Assembly: GCF_041821045.1 (NCBI RefSeq)
Contig: NZ_JBGUAW010000002.1
Span: 124,001-188,000, forward strand
Length of the DNA stretch: 64,000 bases
DNA from: Thiohalorhabdus sp. Cl-TMA
GTDB lineage: Bacteria > Pseudomonadota > Gammaproteobacteria > Thiohalorhabdales > Thiohalorhabdaceae
Direction: 5' to 3'
Numbering within the stretch: position 1 is the stretch's first letter; each line of letters opens with the position of its first letter. The notes below the pieces were generated by a model. That model was not told the origin of the DNA. It was given only the letters and a program-made list of their open reading frames with translations, and ran no database searches. Positions 25,938 through 34,552 of the stretch are shown here, piece by piece. A program made the translations under genes and the position numbers.

Positions 25938-26237
25938 ATGGAGCTGTTCACCCGATTCGTGGATCTCTGGGACCTCGGTCCGGTGGTCTGGGTGGGGGCG
26001 GTGGGGCTGCCGGCGCTCTACCTGCTCCTGCGTCAGCTCAAGCGCTTCTGGGCCTGGGCCACCCGGTCCGGCAAGGGGCCCCGGGAGCGCAAGGCGGTGT
26101 TCGTTCCCTTCGCCTTCCTGGTGGGCCTGTGGCTGGGCGGCTGGGGACAGTCCTTCTGGGAGGCCTACCAGGTGTGCCGGGGGCGGCCGGATGCCGATTA
26201 CCTTTGTATATTCAAGAACGTGGAATGGGAGGAATAG
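25938..26237 (+). CDS. Small membrane protein, hypothetical
   Basis: 99 aa with two hydrophobic segments (about 14-33 and 56-75) separated by a basic loop (RSGKGPRERK). ATG has GGGAGGGAGC upstream. It lies 44 bp before an AlkD-like gene in the same direction. No family recognised. Confidence 0.6.
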   Translation: MELFTRFVDLWDLGPVVWVGAVGLPALYLLLRQLKRFWAWATRSGKGPRERKAVFVPFAFLVGLWLGGWGQSFWEAYQVCRGRPDADYLCIFKNVEWEE

Positions 26238-26281
26238 CGCCCCTTCCCGTCCCGACGAGCCACCCTCCGAGGAAGGAATTC

Positions 26282-26974
26282 ATGGACGCCGACGCCGTAA
26301 TGGAACGCCTGCATGCCCTGGTGGAGCCGGGCACCATCCCCTCCATGGCCCACCTGGGCATCAATACCGAGCACGCCCTGGGGGTGCGGGTGCCCCGGCT
26401 GCGCGAGCTCGCCCGGGAGCTCGGCACCGACCACGAGCTGGCCGTGGCCCTCTGGGAAACCGGAATCCACGAGGCGCGCATCCTGGCCTCCATGGTGGCC
26501 GACCCCGCCCGGGTTGACGGCGAGCGCATGGAGGCCTGGGCGGCGGACTTCAACTCCTGGGACCTGGTGGACCAGTGCTGCGCCAACCTGTTCTGGAAGG
26601 CGGCGCCCGCCTGGGACAAGGCGCTGGCCTGGTCGGCGCGCGACGAGGATTATCCCAAGCGCGCCGGCTTCGTGCTCATGGCCACCCTGGCCCTGCACGA
26701 CGACGAGGCCGGGGACGACGCCTTCGAGGCCTTCTTCCCCGCCATAGAGCGCGATGCCGGCGAGCACCGCGACCGCGTGCGCAAGGGCGTGAGCTGGGCG
26801 CTGCGCCAGATCGGCAAGCGCTCCCCGGGCCTCAACGCCCGGGCGCTGGAGGTGGCCCAGGGCCTGCAGGATCCGGTCAATCAGTCCAAGGAGGCCCACC
26901 GGCTGGGCCACGAGGCGGAGGTGGAGCTGCGCTCGGAGCTGGTGCAGGGGCGTCTGCGCGGCGCGTCCTCCTGA
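26282..26974 (+). CDS. DNA alkylation repair protein, AlkD-like HEAT repeats
   Basis: AlkD-family DNA glycosylases remove bulky or cationic alkylated purines without base flipping. The protein is built of HEAT-like helix pairs, with family landmarks GVRVPRLRELARELG, HEARILASMV and the active-site segment FNSWDLVDQCC (W93 and D97, the W-x3-D spacing of AlkD), then YPKRAGFVLMA and RDRVRKGVSWALRQIGKR. 230 aa; ATG with GGAAGG upstream. A paralog lies at 28616-29299, alignable without gaps through residue 97. Confidence 0.88.
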   Translation: MDADAVMERLHALVEPGTIPSMAHLGINTEHALGVRVPRLRELARELGTDHELAVALWETGIHEARILASMVADPARVDGERMEAWAADFNSWDLVDQCCANLFWKAAPAWDKALAWSARDEDYPKRAGFVLMATLALHDDEAGDDAFEAFFPAIERDAGEHRDRVRKGVSWALRQIGKRSPGLNARALEVAQGLQDPVNQSKEAHRLGHEAEVELRSELVQGRLRGASS

Positions 26975-26981
26975 GCCGGTT

Positions 26982-27623
26982 TCAGGAGGCGGTGCGGGCG
27001 CCCGAGGGGTGGAGGGTGGCCCCGAGCACCAGGAGGCCGGCCACGATCAGCCCGTAGTCCTGGAGGACGCCCAGCAGCATGGCGGCACTGCCGCCGATGC
27101 CTGCCCATGCCAGGGGGATGGCGGTCAGGCGCCAGGGCGGTCCGTCCGTGGACAGCAGCAGCACGGCCAGGGTGAAGATGGCGGTTGGGCAGGGGGCCAT
27201 GCCGAACAGCGGCGTGCCGGGATAGGGATGGGTCGCGAGCAGACCCATCAGGGGATAGACAACCAGGGCGTAGAAGCCCAGCAGGCCGGCCAGCCAGCCC
27301 TGCGCTCCGGAAACGGGCTCCAATCGCCAGGCGCCCTGCCAGGCCCCCGTCCACGCCAGCAGGGCGCCCTGTACCAGGAACATCGCCCCGAATGCGTGGG
27401 CCATGGGGTTGATGGCGGTGAAAAACGCCAAGTGGTAGCCGCCCCCCACGAGCAGCCACAGGATGGCCAGAATCCCGGCCACCGCGCGGCTCGCCCAAGG
27501 GGGGCGCACCAGCAGCAGGGCCGCCGCCAGCAGCCCCAGTAGCTCGGTCACCAGGGGCAGGGGCCAGAGGGCACGATTGTAGGCGGCGAAGACCGCGAAG
27601 AACTCCTCGGCCGTGAAGGGCAT
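26982..27623 (-). CDS. DUF6064 family membrane protein
   Basis: Integral membrane protein with about six hydrophobic helices; 213 aa. The start MPFTAEEFFAVFAAYNRALWP and the following helix pattern are those of DUF6064 proteins. Function unknown. ATG 27623 is used; the frame is open upstream but that part is not family-like. It ends 7 bp from the convergent AlkD-like gene. Confidence 0.72.
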   Translation of the reverse strand: MPFTAEEFFAVFAAYNRALWPLPLVTELLGLLAAALLLVRPPWASRAVAGILAILWLLVGGGYHLAFFTAINPMAHAFGAMFLVQGALLAWTGAWQGAWRLEPVSGAQGWLAGLLGFYALVVYPLMGLLATHPYPGTPLFGMAPCPTAIFTLAVLLLSTDGPPWRLTAIPLAWAGIGGSAAMLLGVLQDYGLIVAGLLVLGATLHPSGARTAS

Positions 27624-27693
27624 CCCGTACCCCGTGAGGTGGTAACGGGACCAGTCTACACCACCATCGGGTGCCGTGGCCCGGGCCGAGTCC

Positions 27694-28035
27694 TCAGGCG
27701 CTAACGCAGTGCTTCCCCTCGCGGCGCTCCAGGCTGCCAAGGATCGCGGAAAGACGGGAATCGAGCTGTCGGGCCTGAAGCTCCAGGGAATCCATGACCC
27801 GGCGCTGCTGGTAGTCGTTCAGGCTCGGCATGCGATCGGCTTCCCGCATGAGCGTGAGCTGGGTCTTGCGGAAGTGGGTACGGAGGAACTGCCAGCGAGT
27901 CATAAGCTCGGAAACGGAGAGATAGGGATCCTCGCCGTCCTCGGCCTCCCTGCGGAGCTGCTCGAGGATCTCTTCCTGGGCACGGAGGCTGGATCGCGCC
28001 GTGTCCAGGTTCGTCTGCCAATCCTTGTGCTTCAT
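27694..28035 (-). CDS. Hypothetical coiled-coil protein
   Basis: 113 aa, predicted mostly helical and highly charged (RSSLRAQEEILEQLRREAED; LELQARQLDSRLSAILGSLERR). No signal, membrane segment or known motif. Coding support comes from the composition and the isolated open frame; ribosome site is weak. Same strand as the DUF6064 gene, 70 bp upstream of it. Confidence 0.55.
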   Translation of the reverse strand: MKHKDWQTNLDTARSSLRAQEEILEQLRREAEDGEDPYLSVSELMTRWQFLRTHFRKTQLTLMREADRMPSLNDYQQRRVMDSLELQARQLDSRLSAILGSLERREGKHCVSA

Positions 28036-28615
28036 GAATGTCGGCCCTGCTCGAAAGAAGGTTGGTTTCCCCGTCGGAGACGTCCTCGGGCTGAGGGTGT
28101 ATTAAGCCTCGAAGCCCCGCTCCGCACCAATTGGGGGGACTCCCTATGCCTATAAGGATGCATCGTTTTTCCGCCGCACGGGCGTCCGCTTCCGGGACGT
28201 CCGGCTGTCGCCGCATTGGACTGTCGGGAACGGAAAAAATTCTCCGTTTTCCCGGGAAAGTCGCTGCGGCACTGTCCTTCCGTGCCGAATCCCACTGGGG
28301 ATGCCGTCGGCATTGTCCCGCGCCGAAGAATGATTCGGGATTGCCGTAGCCGGGTACATTCGGTAAAAATCCCGGAAAACCCTAGGTTTTTCTCGAAGCC
28401 GGCACGGCCTTCCCGGCATCCATGCCGCCCGGGACGGAATACCGTCCGTCCAGGGAGTGGATTGCTCGGCCATGGAGCGCGGCCGTGGGGCGTGCCGTCC
28501 CGCGGGCCGGTCGCCGGGGCCCATCCCGGCGCCGTCATGGGCCCCCTTGATGCGGGGCGGGATTTCCACCTGGATGGCGATGCGGCCACCAGCCCGATTC
28601 AGCGAGTGGGGTGAC
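28036..28615. other. Gene-free stretch of about 580 bases
   Basis: Open frames on both strands exist but show no protein-like pattern. It contains imperfect inverted repeats, for example GGGAACGGA (28226-28234) with TCCGTTTTCCC (28243-28253), and GAAAACC-CTAG-GTTTTTC near 28376. No tRNA or riboswitch was recognised. Confidence 0.5.
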
Positions 28616-29299
28616 ATGGACGCAAATGAGGTTCTGGAGGTATTGCGGTCCCGGTCGGAGCCGGATCGCGTGACGGATAGAGTCCGGCAGGGGGTGCGTT
28701 CCGAGAATGCCCTGGGGGTGTCCGAGGAGGTGATCGAGGAGCTGGCCACGAGCATCGGCACCGATCACGAGCTGGCCCTCTCCCTCTGGGAAAGCGGAGC
28801 GCACGAGGCCCGGCTGCTGGCCACCCGCCTCGCCGATGCCGAGCGCGTGGATGACGAGCAGGCGGAGGCGTGGGTGGCTTCCCTGGACTCCTGGGAGCTG
28901 AGCGACCAGGCGAGCCTCTACCTGTTCCGCCGGATGGACCGCGCCTGGCGGAAGGCGGAGGAGTGGACCGAACGGGAGGAGGAGCAGGTCAAGCGGGCCG
29001 CCTTCGCCCTTATTGCCGCCCTGGCCATGTACGACCTGGATGCTGGTGACGACCGCTTCTCGGTGTTCTATCCCGCCATCGAGATGGCCGCCGGTGACCA
29101 GCGGGAGCGGGTACGCGAGGCGGTGAGCTGGGCCCTGCGCCGCATCGGCCTGCGCAGTGCGGGGCTGTATGACCAGGCCCTGGAGATCGCCCGCGGGCTC
29201 CAGGAGCAGCCGGAGGAGGCGGCCCGCTGGGTGGGGCAGGACGTCCTCGGCGAGCTGGACTCCGAGGAGGTGCGGGCGCGCATGCGGAGCGATTCCTAG
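28616..29299 (+). CDS. AlkD-like HEAT-repeat protein (paralog)
   Basis: Paralog of the 26282-26974 gene, 227 aa. Shared segments are GTDHELALSLWESGAHEARLLAT, LDSWELSDQAS, VKRAAFALIAALAMYDLDAGDD and RERVREAVSWALRRIGLRSAG. W93 and D97 of the AlkD-type active-site pair are kept, but the residue after Trp is Glu not Asp and the following two Cys are lost. It is more acidic than its partner. Either a second glycosylase with other substrates or a DNA-binding relative. ATG with GTGGGGTGAC upstream. Confidence 0.82.
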   Translation: MDANEVLEVLRSRSEPDRVTDRVRQGVRSENALGVSEEVIEELATSIGTDHELALSLWESGAHEARLLATRLADAERVDDEQAEAWVASLDSWELSDQASLYLFRRMDRAWRKAEEWTEREEEQVKRAAFALIAALAMYDLDAGDDRFSVFYPAIEMAAGDQRERVREAVSWALRRIGLRSAGLYDQALEIARGLQEQPEEAARWVGQDVLGELDSEEVRARMRSDS

Positions 29300-29494
29300 C
29301 CGCGACGCTTCGGGATGGCCGGTCGAAGCGGGCGGGACGCCCGGCATTGACCGGCCGGATTCGCTGGCTTGGCGCTGTGGTGCGCGTCTTCCCGCCGGAT
29401 CGGCCCTCTGGTTTATGGGCCATTGTGGGAGCGGCCTCCGGCCGCGACGGTGGCGGGCGCGGACCCGGTCCCTCCCGGAGCGCGCAAGCCTGCC

Positions 29495-29908
29495 CTATTC
29501 CCGGTCCATGATGGTCGGAGCGCTCTCGGACCGGTCCGGCTCCGGTTCCGGCGGCGCCACCTGCGCGGCGGCCGCCGTGGAGGTGTGTCCGTCCACGGTG
29601 CAGAGTCGATAGAAGCCCTCCCTGCGCAGGGTCAGGCGCCACCAGTGGTTGGCGCGGCGTCCCGCGAAGGACAGCATCGCCATGGCCGCCAGGCCCGCTC
29701 CCGCGGCCGCTCCGTAGGCTTCCAGGAGGACCGCTGCGGCCACTGTCCCGGCCAGGGTCAGGACGGCGACCAGCAGGCCCGCCCCCAGGCCCGCCATCCC
29801 CCTGCGCAGGGCCCAGAGCCCGTTACCCAGGAACGCCGGCCAGCAAAAGCCCTGCTTCACCGAGCGCAGGCCGTGCTCGGGGTGGTGGTAGACGTCGAAG
29901 ATTTTCAT
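29495..29908 (-). CDS. DUF2628 domain membrane protein
   Basis: 137 aa. The start MKIFDVYHHPEHGLRSVKQGFCWPAFLGNGLWALRRG matches DUF2628 (YigF-like) proteins, with two membrane helices (about 40-80) and a disordered acidic tail. Function unknown. ATG 29908 chosen at the domain start; an upstream GTG-rich extension is not family-like. Divergent from the SCO1-like gene. Confidence 0.72.
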   Translation of the reverse strand: MKIFDVYHHPEHGLRSVKQGFCWPAFLGNGLWALRRGMAGLGAGLLVAVLTLAGTVAAAVLLEAYGAAAGAGLAAMAMLSFAGRRANHWWRLTLRREGFYRLCTVDGHTSTAAAAQVAPPEPEPDRSESAPTIMDRE

Positions 29909-30149
29909 GGCCAAGGTGCATTTCCGGTCGTGTGGGGAACCGAATGGTCCCACCACCCATAACCGTCCTCGGGGCACCGGGCAATCCGAAGCCCCGGGCC
30001 CCATCAATTTCCCGGGACAGCGAATCGCAAGGGCGGACAGCCCCCCTGTCCGCGTTTCGTGCAGCCGCCGCTGCTCCGCGGCCTTTTCCGGCGCCCCGGT
30101 GCCGCGCTGCCCCCGGAGCGCGGGCGAGCCGCGGAATGAACCGCTTTCC
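29909..30149. other. Gene-free upstream region of the DUF2628 and SCO1-like genes
   Basis: No coding sequence recognised in about 240 bases; GC-rich with no clear repeat. The SCO1-like promoter begins at its right end. Confidence 0.5.
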
Positions 30150-30208
30150 TTGACGGGGATGTCCCCGGGTCCATAATGAAAGCACCCTGTTCCCCTGGGG
30201 ACATTCCC
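30150..30208 (+). promoter_or_regulatory. Sigma-70 promoter with two palindromic operators before the SCO1-like gene
   Basis: TTGACG (30150-30155), 16-base spacer, CATAAT (30172-30177): each hexamer 5/6 to consensus. A palindrome CGGGGA-TG-TCCCCG (30154-30167) fills the start of the spacer and overlaps the -35. A second copy with one mismatch, GGGGA-CA-TTCCC, is at 30197-30208. The centres are 42 bases apart, four helical turns. This looks like a repressor pair; the regulator is not identified. Confidence 0.6.
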
Positions 30209-30311
30209 GGGCCGCCGGAGAATGTCGCGAGGACGTCGGGGGTCGGACGGATCCGCGGGTCGGCTGCGCGCCGGGCTCCTTGAACCCGCTGTGCTGCGGA
30301 GGGGCTACTGC

Positions 30312-30857
30312 TTGTCCCGGTGGCAGAAAATGACCTTGTTCGGCGCCCTGGTCCTCCTCAACCTCGGTGCGCTGCTCGTCGCTGGCAAGCTTCCCCTTCA
30401 CGGTAAAAAGGGGGTGACCGCCCCTTTTCTGGAGCGCGCCCGCGGGGACCTCGCGCTGGTCTTCTTCGGCTTCCCGGGCTGCTCCCGGAGCTGTCCCCTG
30501 ACCCTGCACCGGCTATCCGACGCCTATCCCCGCCTGCGGGACCACTACCCCGGTCTGGAGGTGTTCTTCGTCAACCTCCAGCCTGTCCCCGATTCCGAGC
30601 GGACCCACGCCTACATCCGTGCGCACGATCCCCGTTTCAAGGGCGTGGCACCCGCCGAGGACGCCCTGGCTCGCCTGTCGCGGGAGTTCGGGGCCTGGCT
30701 GTATCGCATGGGGGAGGGCAGCGAGCCTTTCCACAATCCCTATGTCTACGTCCTGGGCCGCGGTGACAGAGGCTGGCGCATTCGGGCCCGGATCCCCGCC
30801 GGCGAGCGGGTGATCGCCGGCATTCGCCGGGCCCTGCCGCCTCCCCGCGCCGGTTGA
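30312..30857 (+). CDS. SCO1/SenC-like thioredoxin-fold protein
   Basis: SCO proteins are membrane-anchored copper chaperones or thiol reductants for cytochrome oxidase assembly. An N-terminal anchor (residues 7-25) is followed by the thioredoxin fold with [15 protein letters not shown], giving the CxxxC copper site (C57, C61), and the late ligand H141 in [13 protein letters not shown]. 181 aa with TTG 30312, which has GGAGGGG seven bases upstream; ATG 30222 in frame would add 30 residues but has a poorly spaced ribosome site. Followed at 23 bp by a chemoreceptor gene. Confidence 0.82.
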   Translation: MSRWQKMTLFGALVLLNLGALLVAGKLPLHGKKGVTAPFLERARGDLALVFFGFPGCSRSCPLTLHRLSDAYPRLRDHYPGLEVFFVNLQPVPDSERTHAYIRAHDPRFKGVAPAEDALARLSREFGAWLYRMGEGSEPFHNPYVYVLGRGDRGWRIRARIPAGERVIAGIRRALPPPRAG

Positions 30858-30880
30858 TGGAGCACGAACAAGGAGCCGGT

Positions 30881-32362
30881 ATGTTCTGGCAGCTCTTCCT
30901 CCCCTATCGGAAAGACCTCCCGGCGGGCCTCGAACGGGCGCTCCGGGAGGACAACCAAAACGCCGACCGCTTCCTGGTGGGCTTGCTGTTCATCCATTGG
31001 GTGGTGGCCACCACCCTCATGGCCTTCAGCCATGGCACCTACCTGCTCGGCTTCACCGCCGGCGGGCTCACCTTCGGCGCCGCCTTCATCGCCTATCGCG
31101 CCTTCCCCGGCCGGGTCCTCTCCCGGAGCATCATCGCCATGTCCCTCATGGTGTTCTCGGCCATCTTCATCCAGCAGCACCTCGGGCGCATCGAGATGCA
31201 CTTCCACATCTTCGCCGCCCTGGCCTTCCTGCTGCGCTACCGGGACGGGGTCCCCGTCCTGGTGGCGGTTGCGACCACGGCCCTGCACCACCTGGTGTTC
31301 AACTACTGCCAGGTGAACGGCGTGGAGCTGTTCGGCGCCCCGCTCCTGGTGTTCAACTACGGCACCGGACTGGACATCGTGCTCCTGCACGCGGCCTGGG
31401 TGCTGGTGGAAGCGGCGGTGCTGATGCTGATCCTGCGGGATCAGGCGGCCCAGTTCATCGCCAACGAGGGCATCGCCGGGGCGGTCCGGGAGCTGCAGGA
31501 CCGGCACGATCTGCGCATCCGCGTGGACGGCGGGCAGGTGGGGGGGCATAGCGATGCCGTGCAGTCCTTCAACGAGCTGATGGACGCCCTGGAGGGGCTG
31601 TTCGGCGACTGGAAGGGCAAGTCGGGCCAGCTCGCCGCCGCCAGCGAGGAGCTCTCGGCGGTTTCCGACAACCTCAAGGAGAGCGCCGACGCCTCCAGCC
31701 AGCGGGTGGAGCAGGTGGCCGATTCCACCCAGGAGGTGAACCGGGTGGTGCAAGGAGTGGCGGAGAATATCAGCCAGGTCTCGGATGCCGCCTCGAAAAG
31801 CGCCGAAACCACCCAGAAGGGGATGCAATCGGTTTCGGAGGCCTCGGACCGCATCCACGAGCTGTCGGATTCCGCGCAGCGCGTGGACGAGATCGTCGCC
31901 TCCATCGAATCCATCGCCAAGAAGACGGACTTGCTGGCGCTGAACGCGGCCATCGAGGCCGCCAACGCCGGCGAGCAGGGCAAGGGCTTCGCGGTGGTCG
32001 CCGACGAGGTGCGCAAGCTCGCCGACCAGACCGCGCAGGCCACCACCCAGGTGAACGAGATCCTGGCCAGATTGCGCAGCCAGTCGGATTCCTCCGTGGC
32101 CTCCATGCGGCAGGTGCGCTCGGTGATGGACGAAGTGCGCTCGGGCATCGAGGAGACCGATCAGATCGCCAATCAGATCGCCGCGGCGGCGGAGGAGCTG
32201 GCCGCCACCATGAACGACACCACCGAGAATGTCTCCGGCATACAGAGCAATGCCGAGACCGTGGCGCAGACGGTGGGGGACACCGAGCGCTCCGCCCACG
32301 AGCTGGGCGAAATGGCCCACGGCCTGCAGGCCTCGCTGGCGGGCTTCACCACCACCCGGTAA
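30881..32362 (+). CDS. Methyl-accepting chemotaxis protein with His-rich membrane sensor
   Basis: Chemoreceptor of 493 aa with no periplasmic domain. The N-terminus has about six membrane helices (residues 31-185). Within and between them are clustered His residues: [14 protein letters not shown] (H100, H107, H109), [13 protein letters not shown] (H136, H137, C143) and H170. These are candidate heme or metal ligands. A HAMP-less linker leads to the signalling hairpin with the canonical tip ([40 protein letters not shown]). ATG 30881 has AAGGAG six bases upstream; ATG 30857, overlapping the SCO1-like stop, is less likely. The pairing with the SCO1-like gene suggests a redox or copper cue. Confidence 0.9.
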   Translation: MFWQLFLPYRKDLPAGLERALREDNQNADRFLVGLLFIHWVVATTLMAFSHGTYLLGFTAGGLTFGAAFIAYRAFPGRVLSRSIIAMSLMVFSAIFIQQHLGRIEMHFHIFAALAFLLRYRDGVPVLVAVATTALHHLVFNYCQVNGVELFGAPLLVFNYGTGLDIVLLHAAWVLVEAAVLMLILRDQAAQFIANEGIAGAVRELQDRHDLRIRVDGGQVGGHSDAVQSFNELMDALEGLFGDWKGKSGQLAAASEELSAVSDNLKESADASSQRVEQVADSTQEVNRVVQGVAENISQVSDAASKSAETTQKGMQSVSEASDRIHELSDSAQRVDEIVASIESIAKKTDLLALNAAIEAANAGEQGKGFAVVADEVRKLADQTAQATTQVNEILARLRSQSDSSVASMRQVRSVMDEVRSGIEETDQIANQIAAAAEELAATMNDTTENVSGIQSNAETVAQTVGDTERSAHELGEMAHGLQASLAGFTTTR

Positions 32363-32397
32363 CCGCGGGGACACCGCCGGGCCCTCGGGATCCGGCA

Positions 32398-32441
32398 CCC
32401 CTTCCCCAAGCTTGTTATTCTTGTTTTAAGGGGGGAAGGGG
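32398..32441 (+). promoter_or_regulatory. Long-loop inverted repeat before the Acg-like gene
   Basis: CCCCTTCCCC (32398-32407) pairs perfectly with GGGGAAGGGG (32432-32441) around a T-rich 24-base loop. The right arm ends 3 bases before the ribosome site GGGAGG. It may terminate the chemoreceptor transcript weakly or control translation. Confidence 0.4.
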
Positions 32442-32456
32442 CTAGGGAGGTATGTC

Positions 32457-33491
32457 ATGGGCAAGGAAGCCGTTCATTCCTGGCGGGTGGCCGAATCGGA
32501 TTTTCCGCGCAAGGGCAGCATCGACGAGCAGCTCCGCTTCCTGCTGCGATACGCCGTCCTCGCTCCGTCCAGCCACAATTCCCAGCCCTGGCGTTTCCGC
32601 ATCCGCGACGGCGGGGTGGATCTCTTCGCCGATCACAGCCGTGGCCTGCCGGTGGTGGATCCCAACGACCGCGAGCTGATCATGAGCTGCGGCGCGGCGC
32701 TGTTCCACCTGCGCGTGGCGCTGCGCCACTTCGGCCTGCGGGACGCCGTCACCCTCCTGCCCGATCCGGACCGGCCCGATTGGCTGGCCCGGGTGGCGCC
32801 CGGCGGTCCGCACGCCCCCGAGGATTCGGATCGGCTCCTGTTCAGCGCCCTGTTCCGCCGCTTCACGCATCGCGGGGCCTTCCGCGAGGCGCCGGTGCCG
32901 CCGGAGCTTACCCACATGCTCACCTGGATGGCCGAATCGGAAGGGGCGCGTCTGCTCTGTCTGGCCCGGCCGGAGGAGAAGGAGCCGGTGGCCGGCCTGG
33001 TGGCCGAGGGAACGCGCCGTCAGGGGGCGAGCGCCCGGTTCCGCCGCGAGCTGTCCGAGTGGGTGCGCATCAACGATTCGCCGCGCCGTGACGGCCTGCC
33101 CGGCTACGCGCTGGGCTTCGGGCGGCTGCCGTCCCTGGTGGGCCCCTGGATGCTGCGCTGGATCAACTGGGGCGGCCGGCAGGCCGAACGGGACCGCTAC
33201 TGGGCGGTGAACGCCCCGGTGCTGGCTGTGGTGGCCACCGACCGCGACGATCCCCTGTGCTGGCTGGCTGCCGGCCAGGGCCTGGCCGGGGTGCTGCTGC
33301 GGGCGGCGGAGGACGGTGTGCAGGCCTCCTTCCTCAATCAGCCCGTCGAGATCCCGGCCTTGCGCCTGCGTCTCCAGGAGGTGGGCGGGGTTCACGGCAT
33401 GCCCCAGGTGCTGCTCCGCATGGGGTTCGGCGTGGAAAAGCGCGCGCCCACGCCGCGCCGCCCGGTGGACGAGGTGGTGGACCCGGCCTAG
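32457..33491 (+). CDS. Acg-family nitroreductase-fold protein
   Basis: 344 aa with two half-length nitroreductase-like repeats, as in mycobacterial Acg (Rv2032), which holds FMN and is tied to redox stress. Visible: VLAPSSHNSQPWRFRI near the N-terminus (flavin phosphate region of nitroreductases), PNDRELIMSCGAALFHLRVAL, and the C-terminal AGQGLAGVLLRAAEDGVQASFLNQPVE with PQVLLRMGFG. No membrane segment. ATG 32457 preceded by GGGAGGTATGTC. It lies between the chemoreceptor and a DUF5996 gene on the same strand. Confidence 0.75.
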   Translation: MGKEAVHSWRVAESDFPRKGSIDEQLRFLLRYAVLAPSSHNSQPWRFRIRDGGVDLFADHSRGLPVVDPNDRELIMSCGAALFHLRVALRHFGLRDAVTLLPDPDRPDWLARVAPGGPHAPEDSDRLLFSALFRRFTHRGAFREAPVPPELTHMLTWMAESEGARLLCLARPEEKEPVAGLVAEGTRRQGASARFRRELSEWVRINDSPRRDGLPGYALGFGRLPSLVGPWMLRWINWGGRQAERDRYWAVNAPVLAVVATDRDDPLCWLAAGQGLAGVLLRAAEDGVQASFLNQPVEIPALRLRLQEVGGVHGMPQVLLRMGFGVEKRAPTPRRPVDEVVDPA

Positions 33492-33574
33492 CCTGCGGGA
33501 ATTCCCCAGGACCCCCCGGCGTTCGGCAGTGCTATGTTCTCCGGAGAGGATCGCGGATCTATTGGGAGGGCGTC

Positions 33575-34546
33575 ATGGCGAGCATCGCGAGCCCGAGCGC
33601 GGAAACCTGGCCGGCTCTGCCCCTGGAAGCCTGGCGGGAGACCCGGGACACCCTCCACCTCTGGACGCAGATCGTGGGCAAGGTCCGGGTGGCCCTGGCG
33701 CCGTGGATCAATCATTCCTGGCAGTCGGCACTGTACGTCACCGCCCGGGGCCTGACCACCTCGGTGATGCCCCACGGCGCGGACGCCCTGCAGATGGACT
33801 TCGATTTCCTCGCCCATCAGCTGGTCCTGCAGTCCAGCGCGGGCCGGGCGTACCGCCTGGCCCTGCGGTCGCGGACGGTGGCGGATTTCCACGCCGAGGT
33901 GGGCGCGGCCCTGGAGGCGGTCGGCGCCCCGGTCCGGCTCCACGGCGTCCCCAACGAGCTCCCCGACGCCATTCCCTTCGCGGAGGACCGGGTGCACGGC
34001 ACCTACGACCCGGTCCACGCGGAGCGCTTCTGGCGGGTGCTGGTGGCTGCCGAGCGGGTCTGCCAGCAGCACCGCAGCGCCTTCCTGGGCAAGACCAGTC
34101 CCGTGCATTTCTTCTGGGGCAGCTTCGATCTGGCGGTTACCCGGTTCTCCGGGCGGCCGGCGCCGCCCCATCCCGGCGGCGTGCCCAATCTGCCGGACGC
34201 CGTGGCCCGCGAGGCCTATTCCCACGAGGTGTTCAGCGCCGGATTCTGGCCGGGCGGCGCCGGTTGGGAGGAGCCGGTTTTCTACGCCTACGCCTATCCG
34301 GAGCCGGAGGGCTTCCGGGAAGGCCCGGTGGAGCCGGAAGCCGCCGCCTACAACGCGCGGCTGGGGGAATTCGTGCTGCCCTACGAGGCGGTGCGCCGGG
34401 CCCGGGATCCGGAGGCTACCCTGCTGCGGTTCCTGGATTCCGCCTATGCCGCCGCGGCGGACCGGGGCGGATGGGACCGCGCGGCCCTGGAGTGCGAGCC
34501 CGGACGGCCGGGCGTGCCGCGGCCGGTACCGGGGCCGGAGGGCTGA
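33575..34546 (+). CDS. DUF5996 family protein
   Basis: 323 aa, soluble. The DUF5996 pattern is clear: WPALPLEAWRETRDTLHLWTQIVGKVR, ALYVTARGLTTSVMP, GKTSPVHFFWGSFDLAVTRFSGR and HEVFSAGFWPG. The conserved W, H and the HFFWGSFDL block hint at an enzymatic pocket, but the function is unknown. ATG 33575 with GGGAGG five bases upstream. Its stop is 6 bp from the convergent CobW gene. Confidence 0.82.
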   Translation: MASIASPSAETWPALPLEAWRETRDTLHLWTQIVGKVRVALAPWINHSWQSALYVTARGLTTSVMPHGADALQMDFDFLAHQLVLQSSAGRAYRLALRSRTVADFHAEVGAALEAVGAPVRLHGVPNELPDAIPFAEDRVHGTYDPVHAERFWRVLVAAERVCQQHRSAFLGKTSPVHFFWGSFDLAVTRFSGRPAPPHPGGVPNLPDAVAREAYSHEVFSAGFWPGGAGWEEPVFYAYAYPEPEGFREGPVEPEAAAYNARLGEFVLPYEAVRRARDPEATLLRFLDSAYAAAADRGGWDRAALECEPGRPGVPRPVPGPEG

Positions 34547-34552
34547 GGGCGG

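Noticed and set aside
30854-30880. Chemoreceptor start at TTG 30854 or ATG 30857
   Set aside because: ATG 30881 has a well-spaced AAGGAG; the upstream options overlap the SCO1-like stop without a ribosome site.
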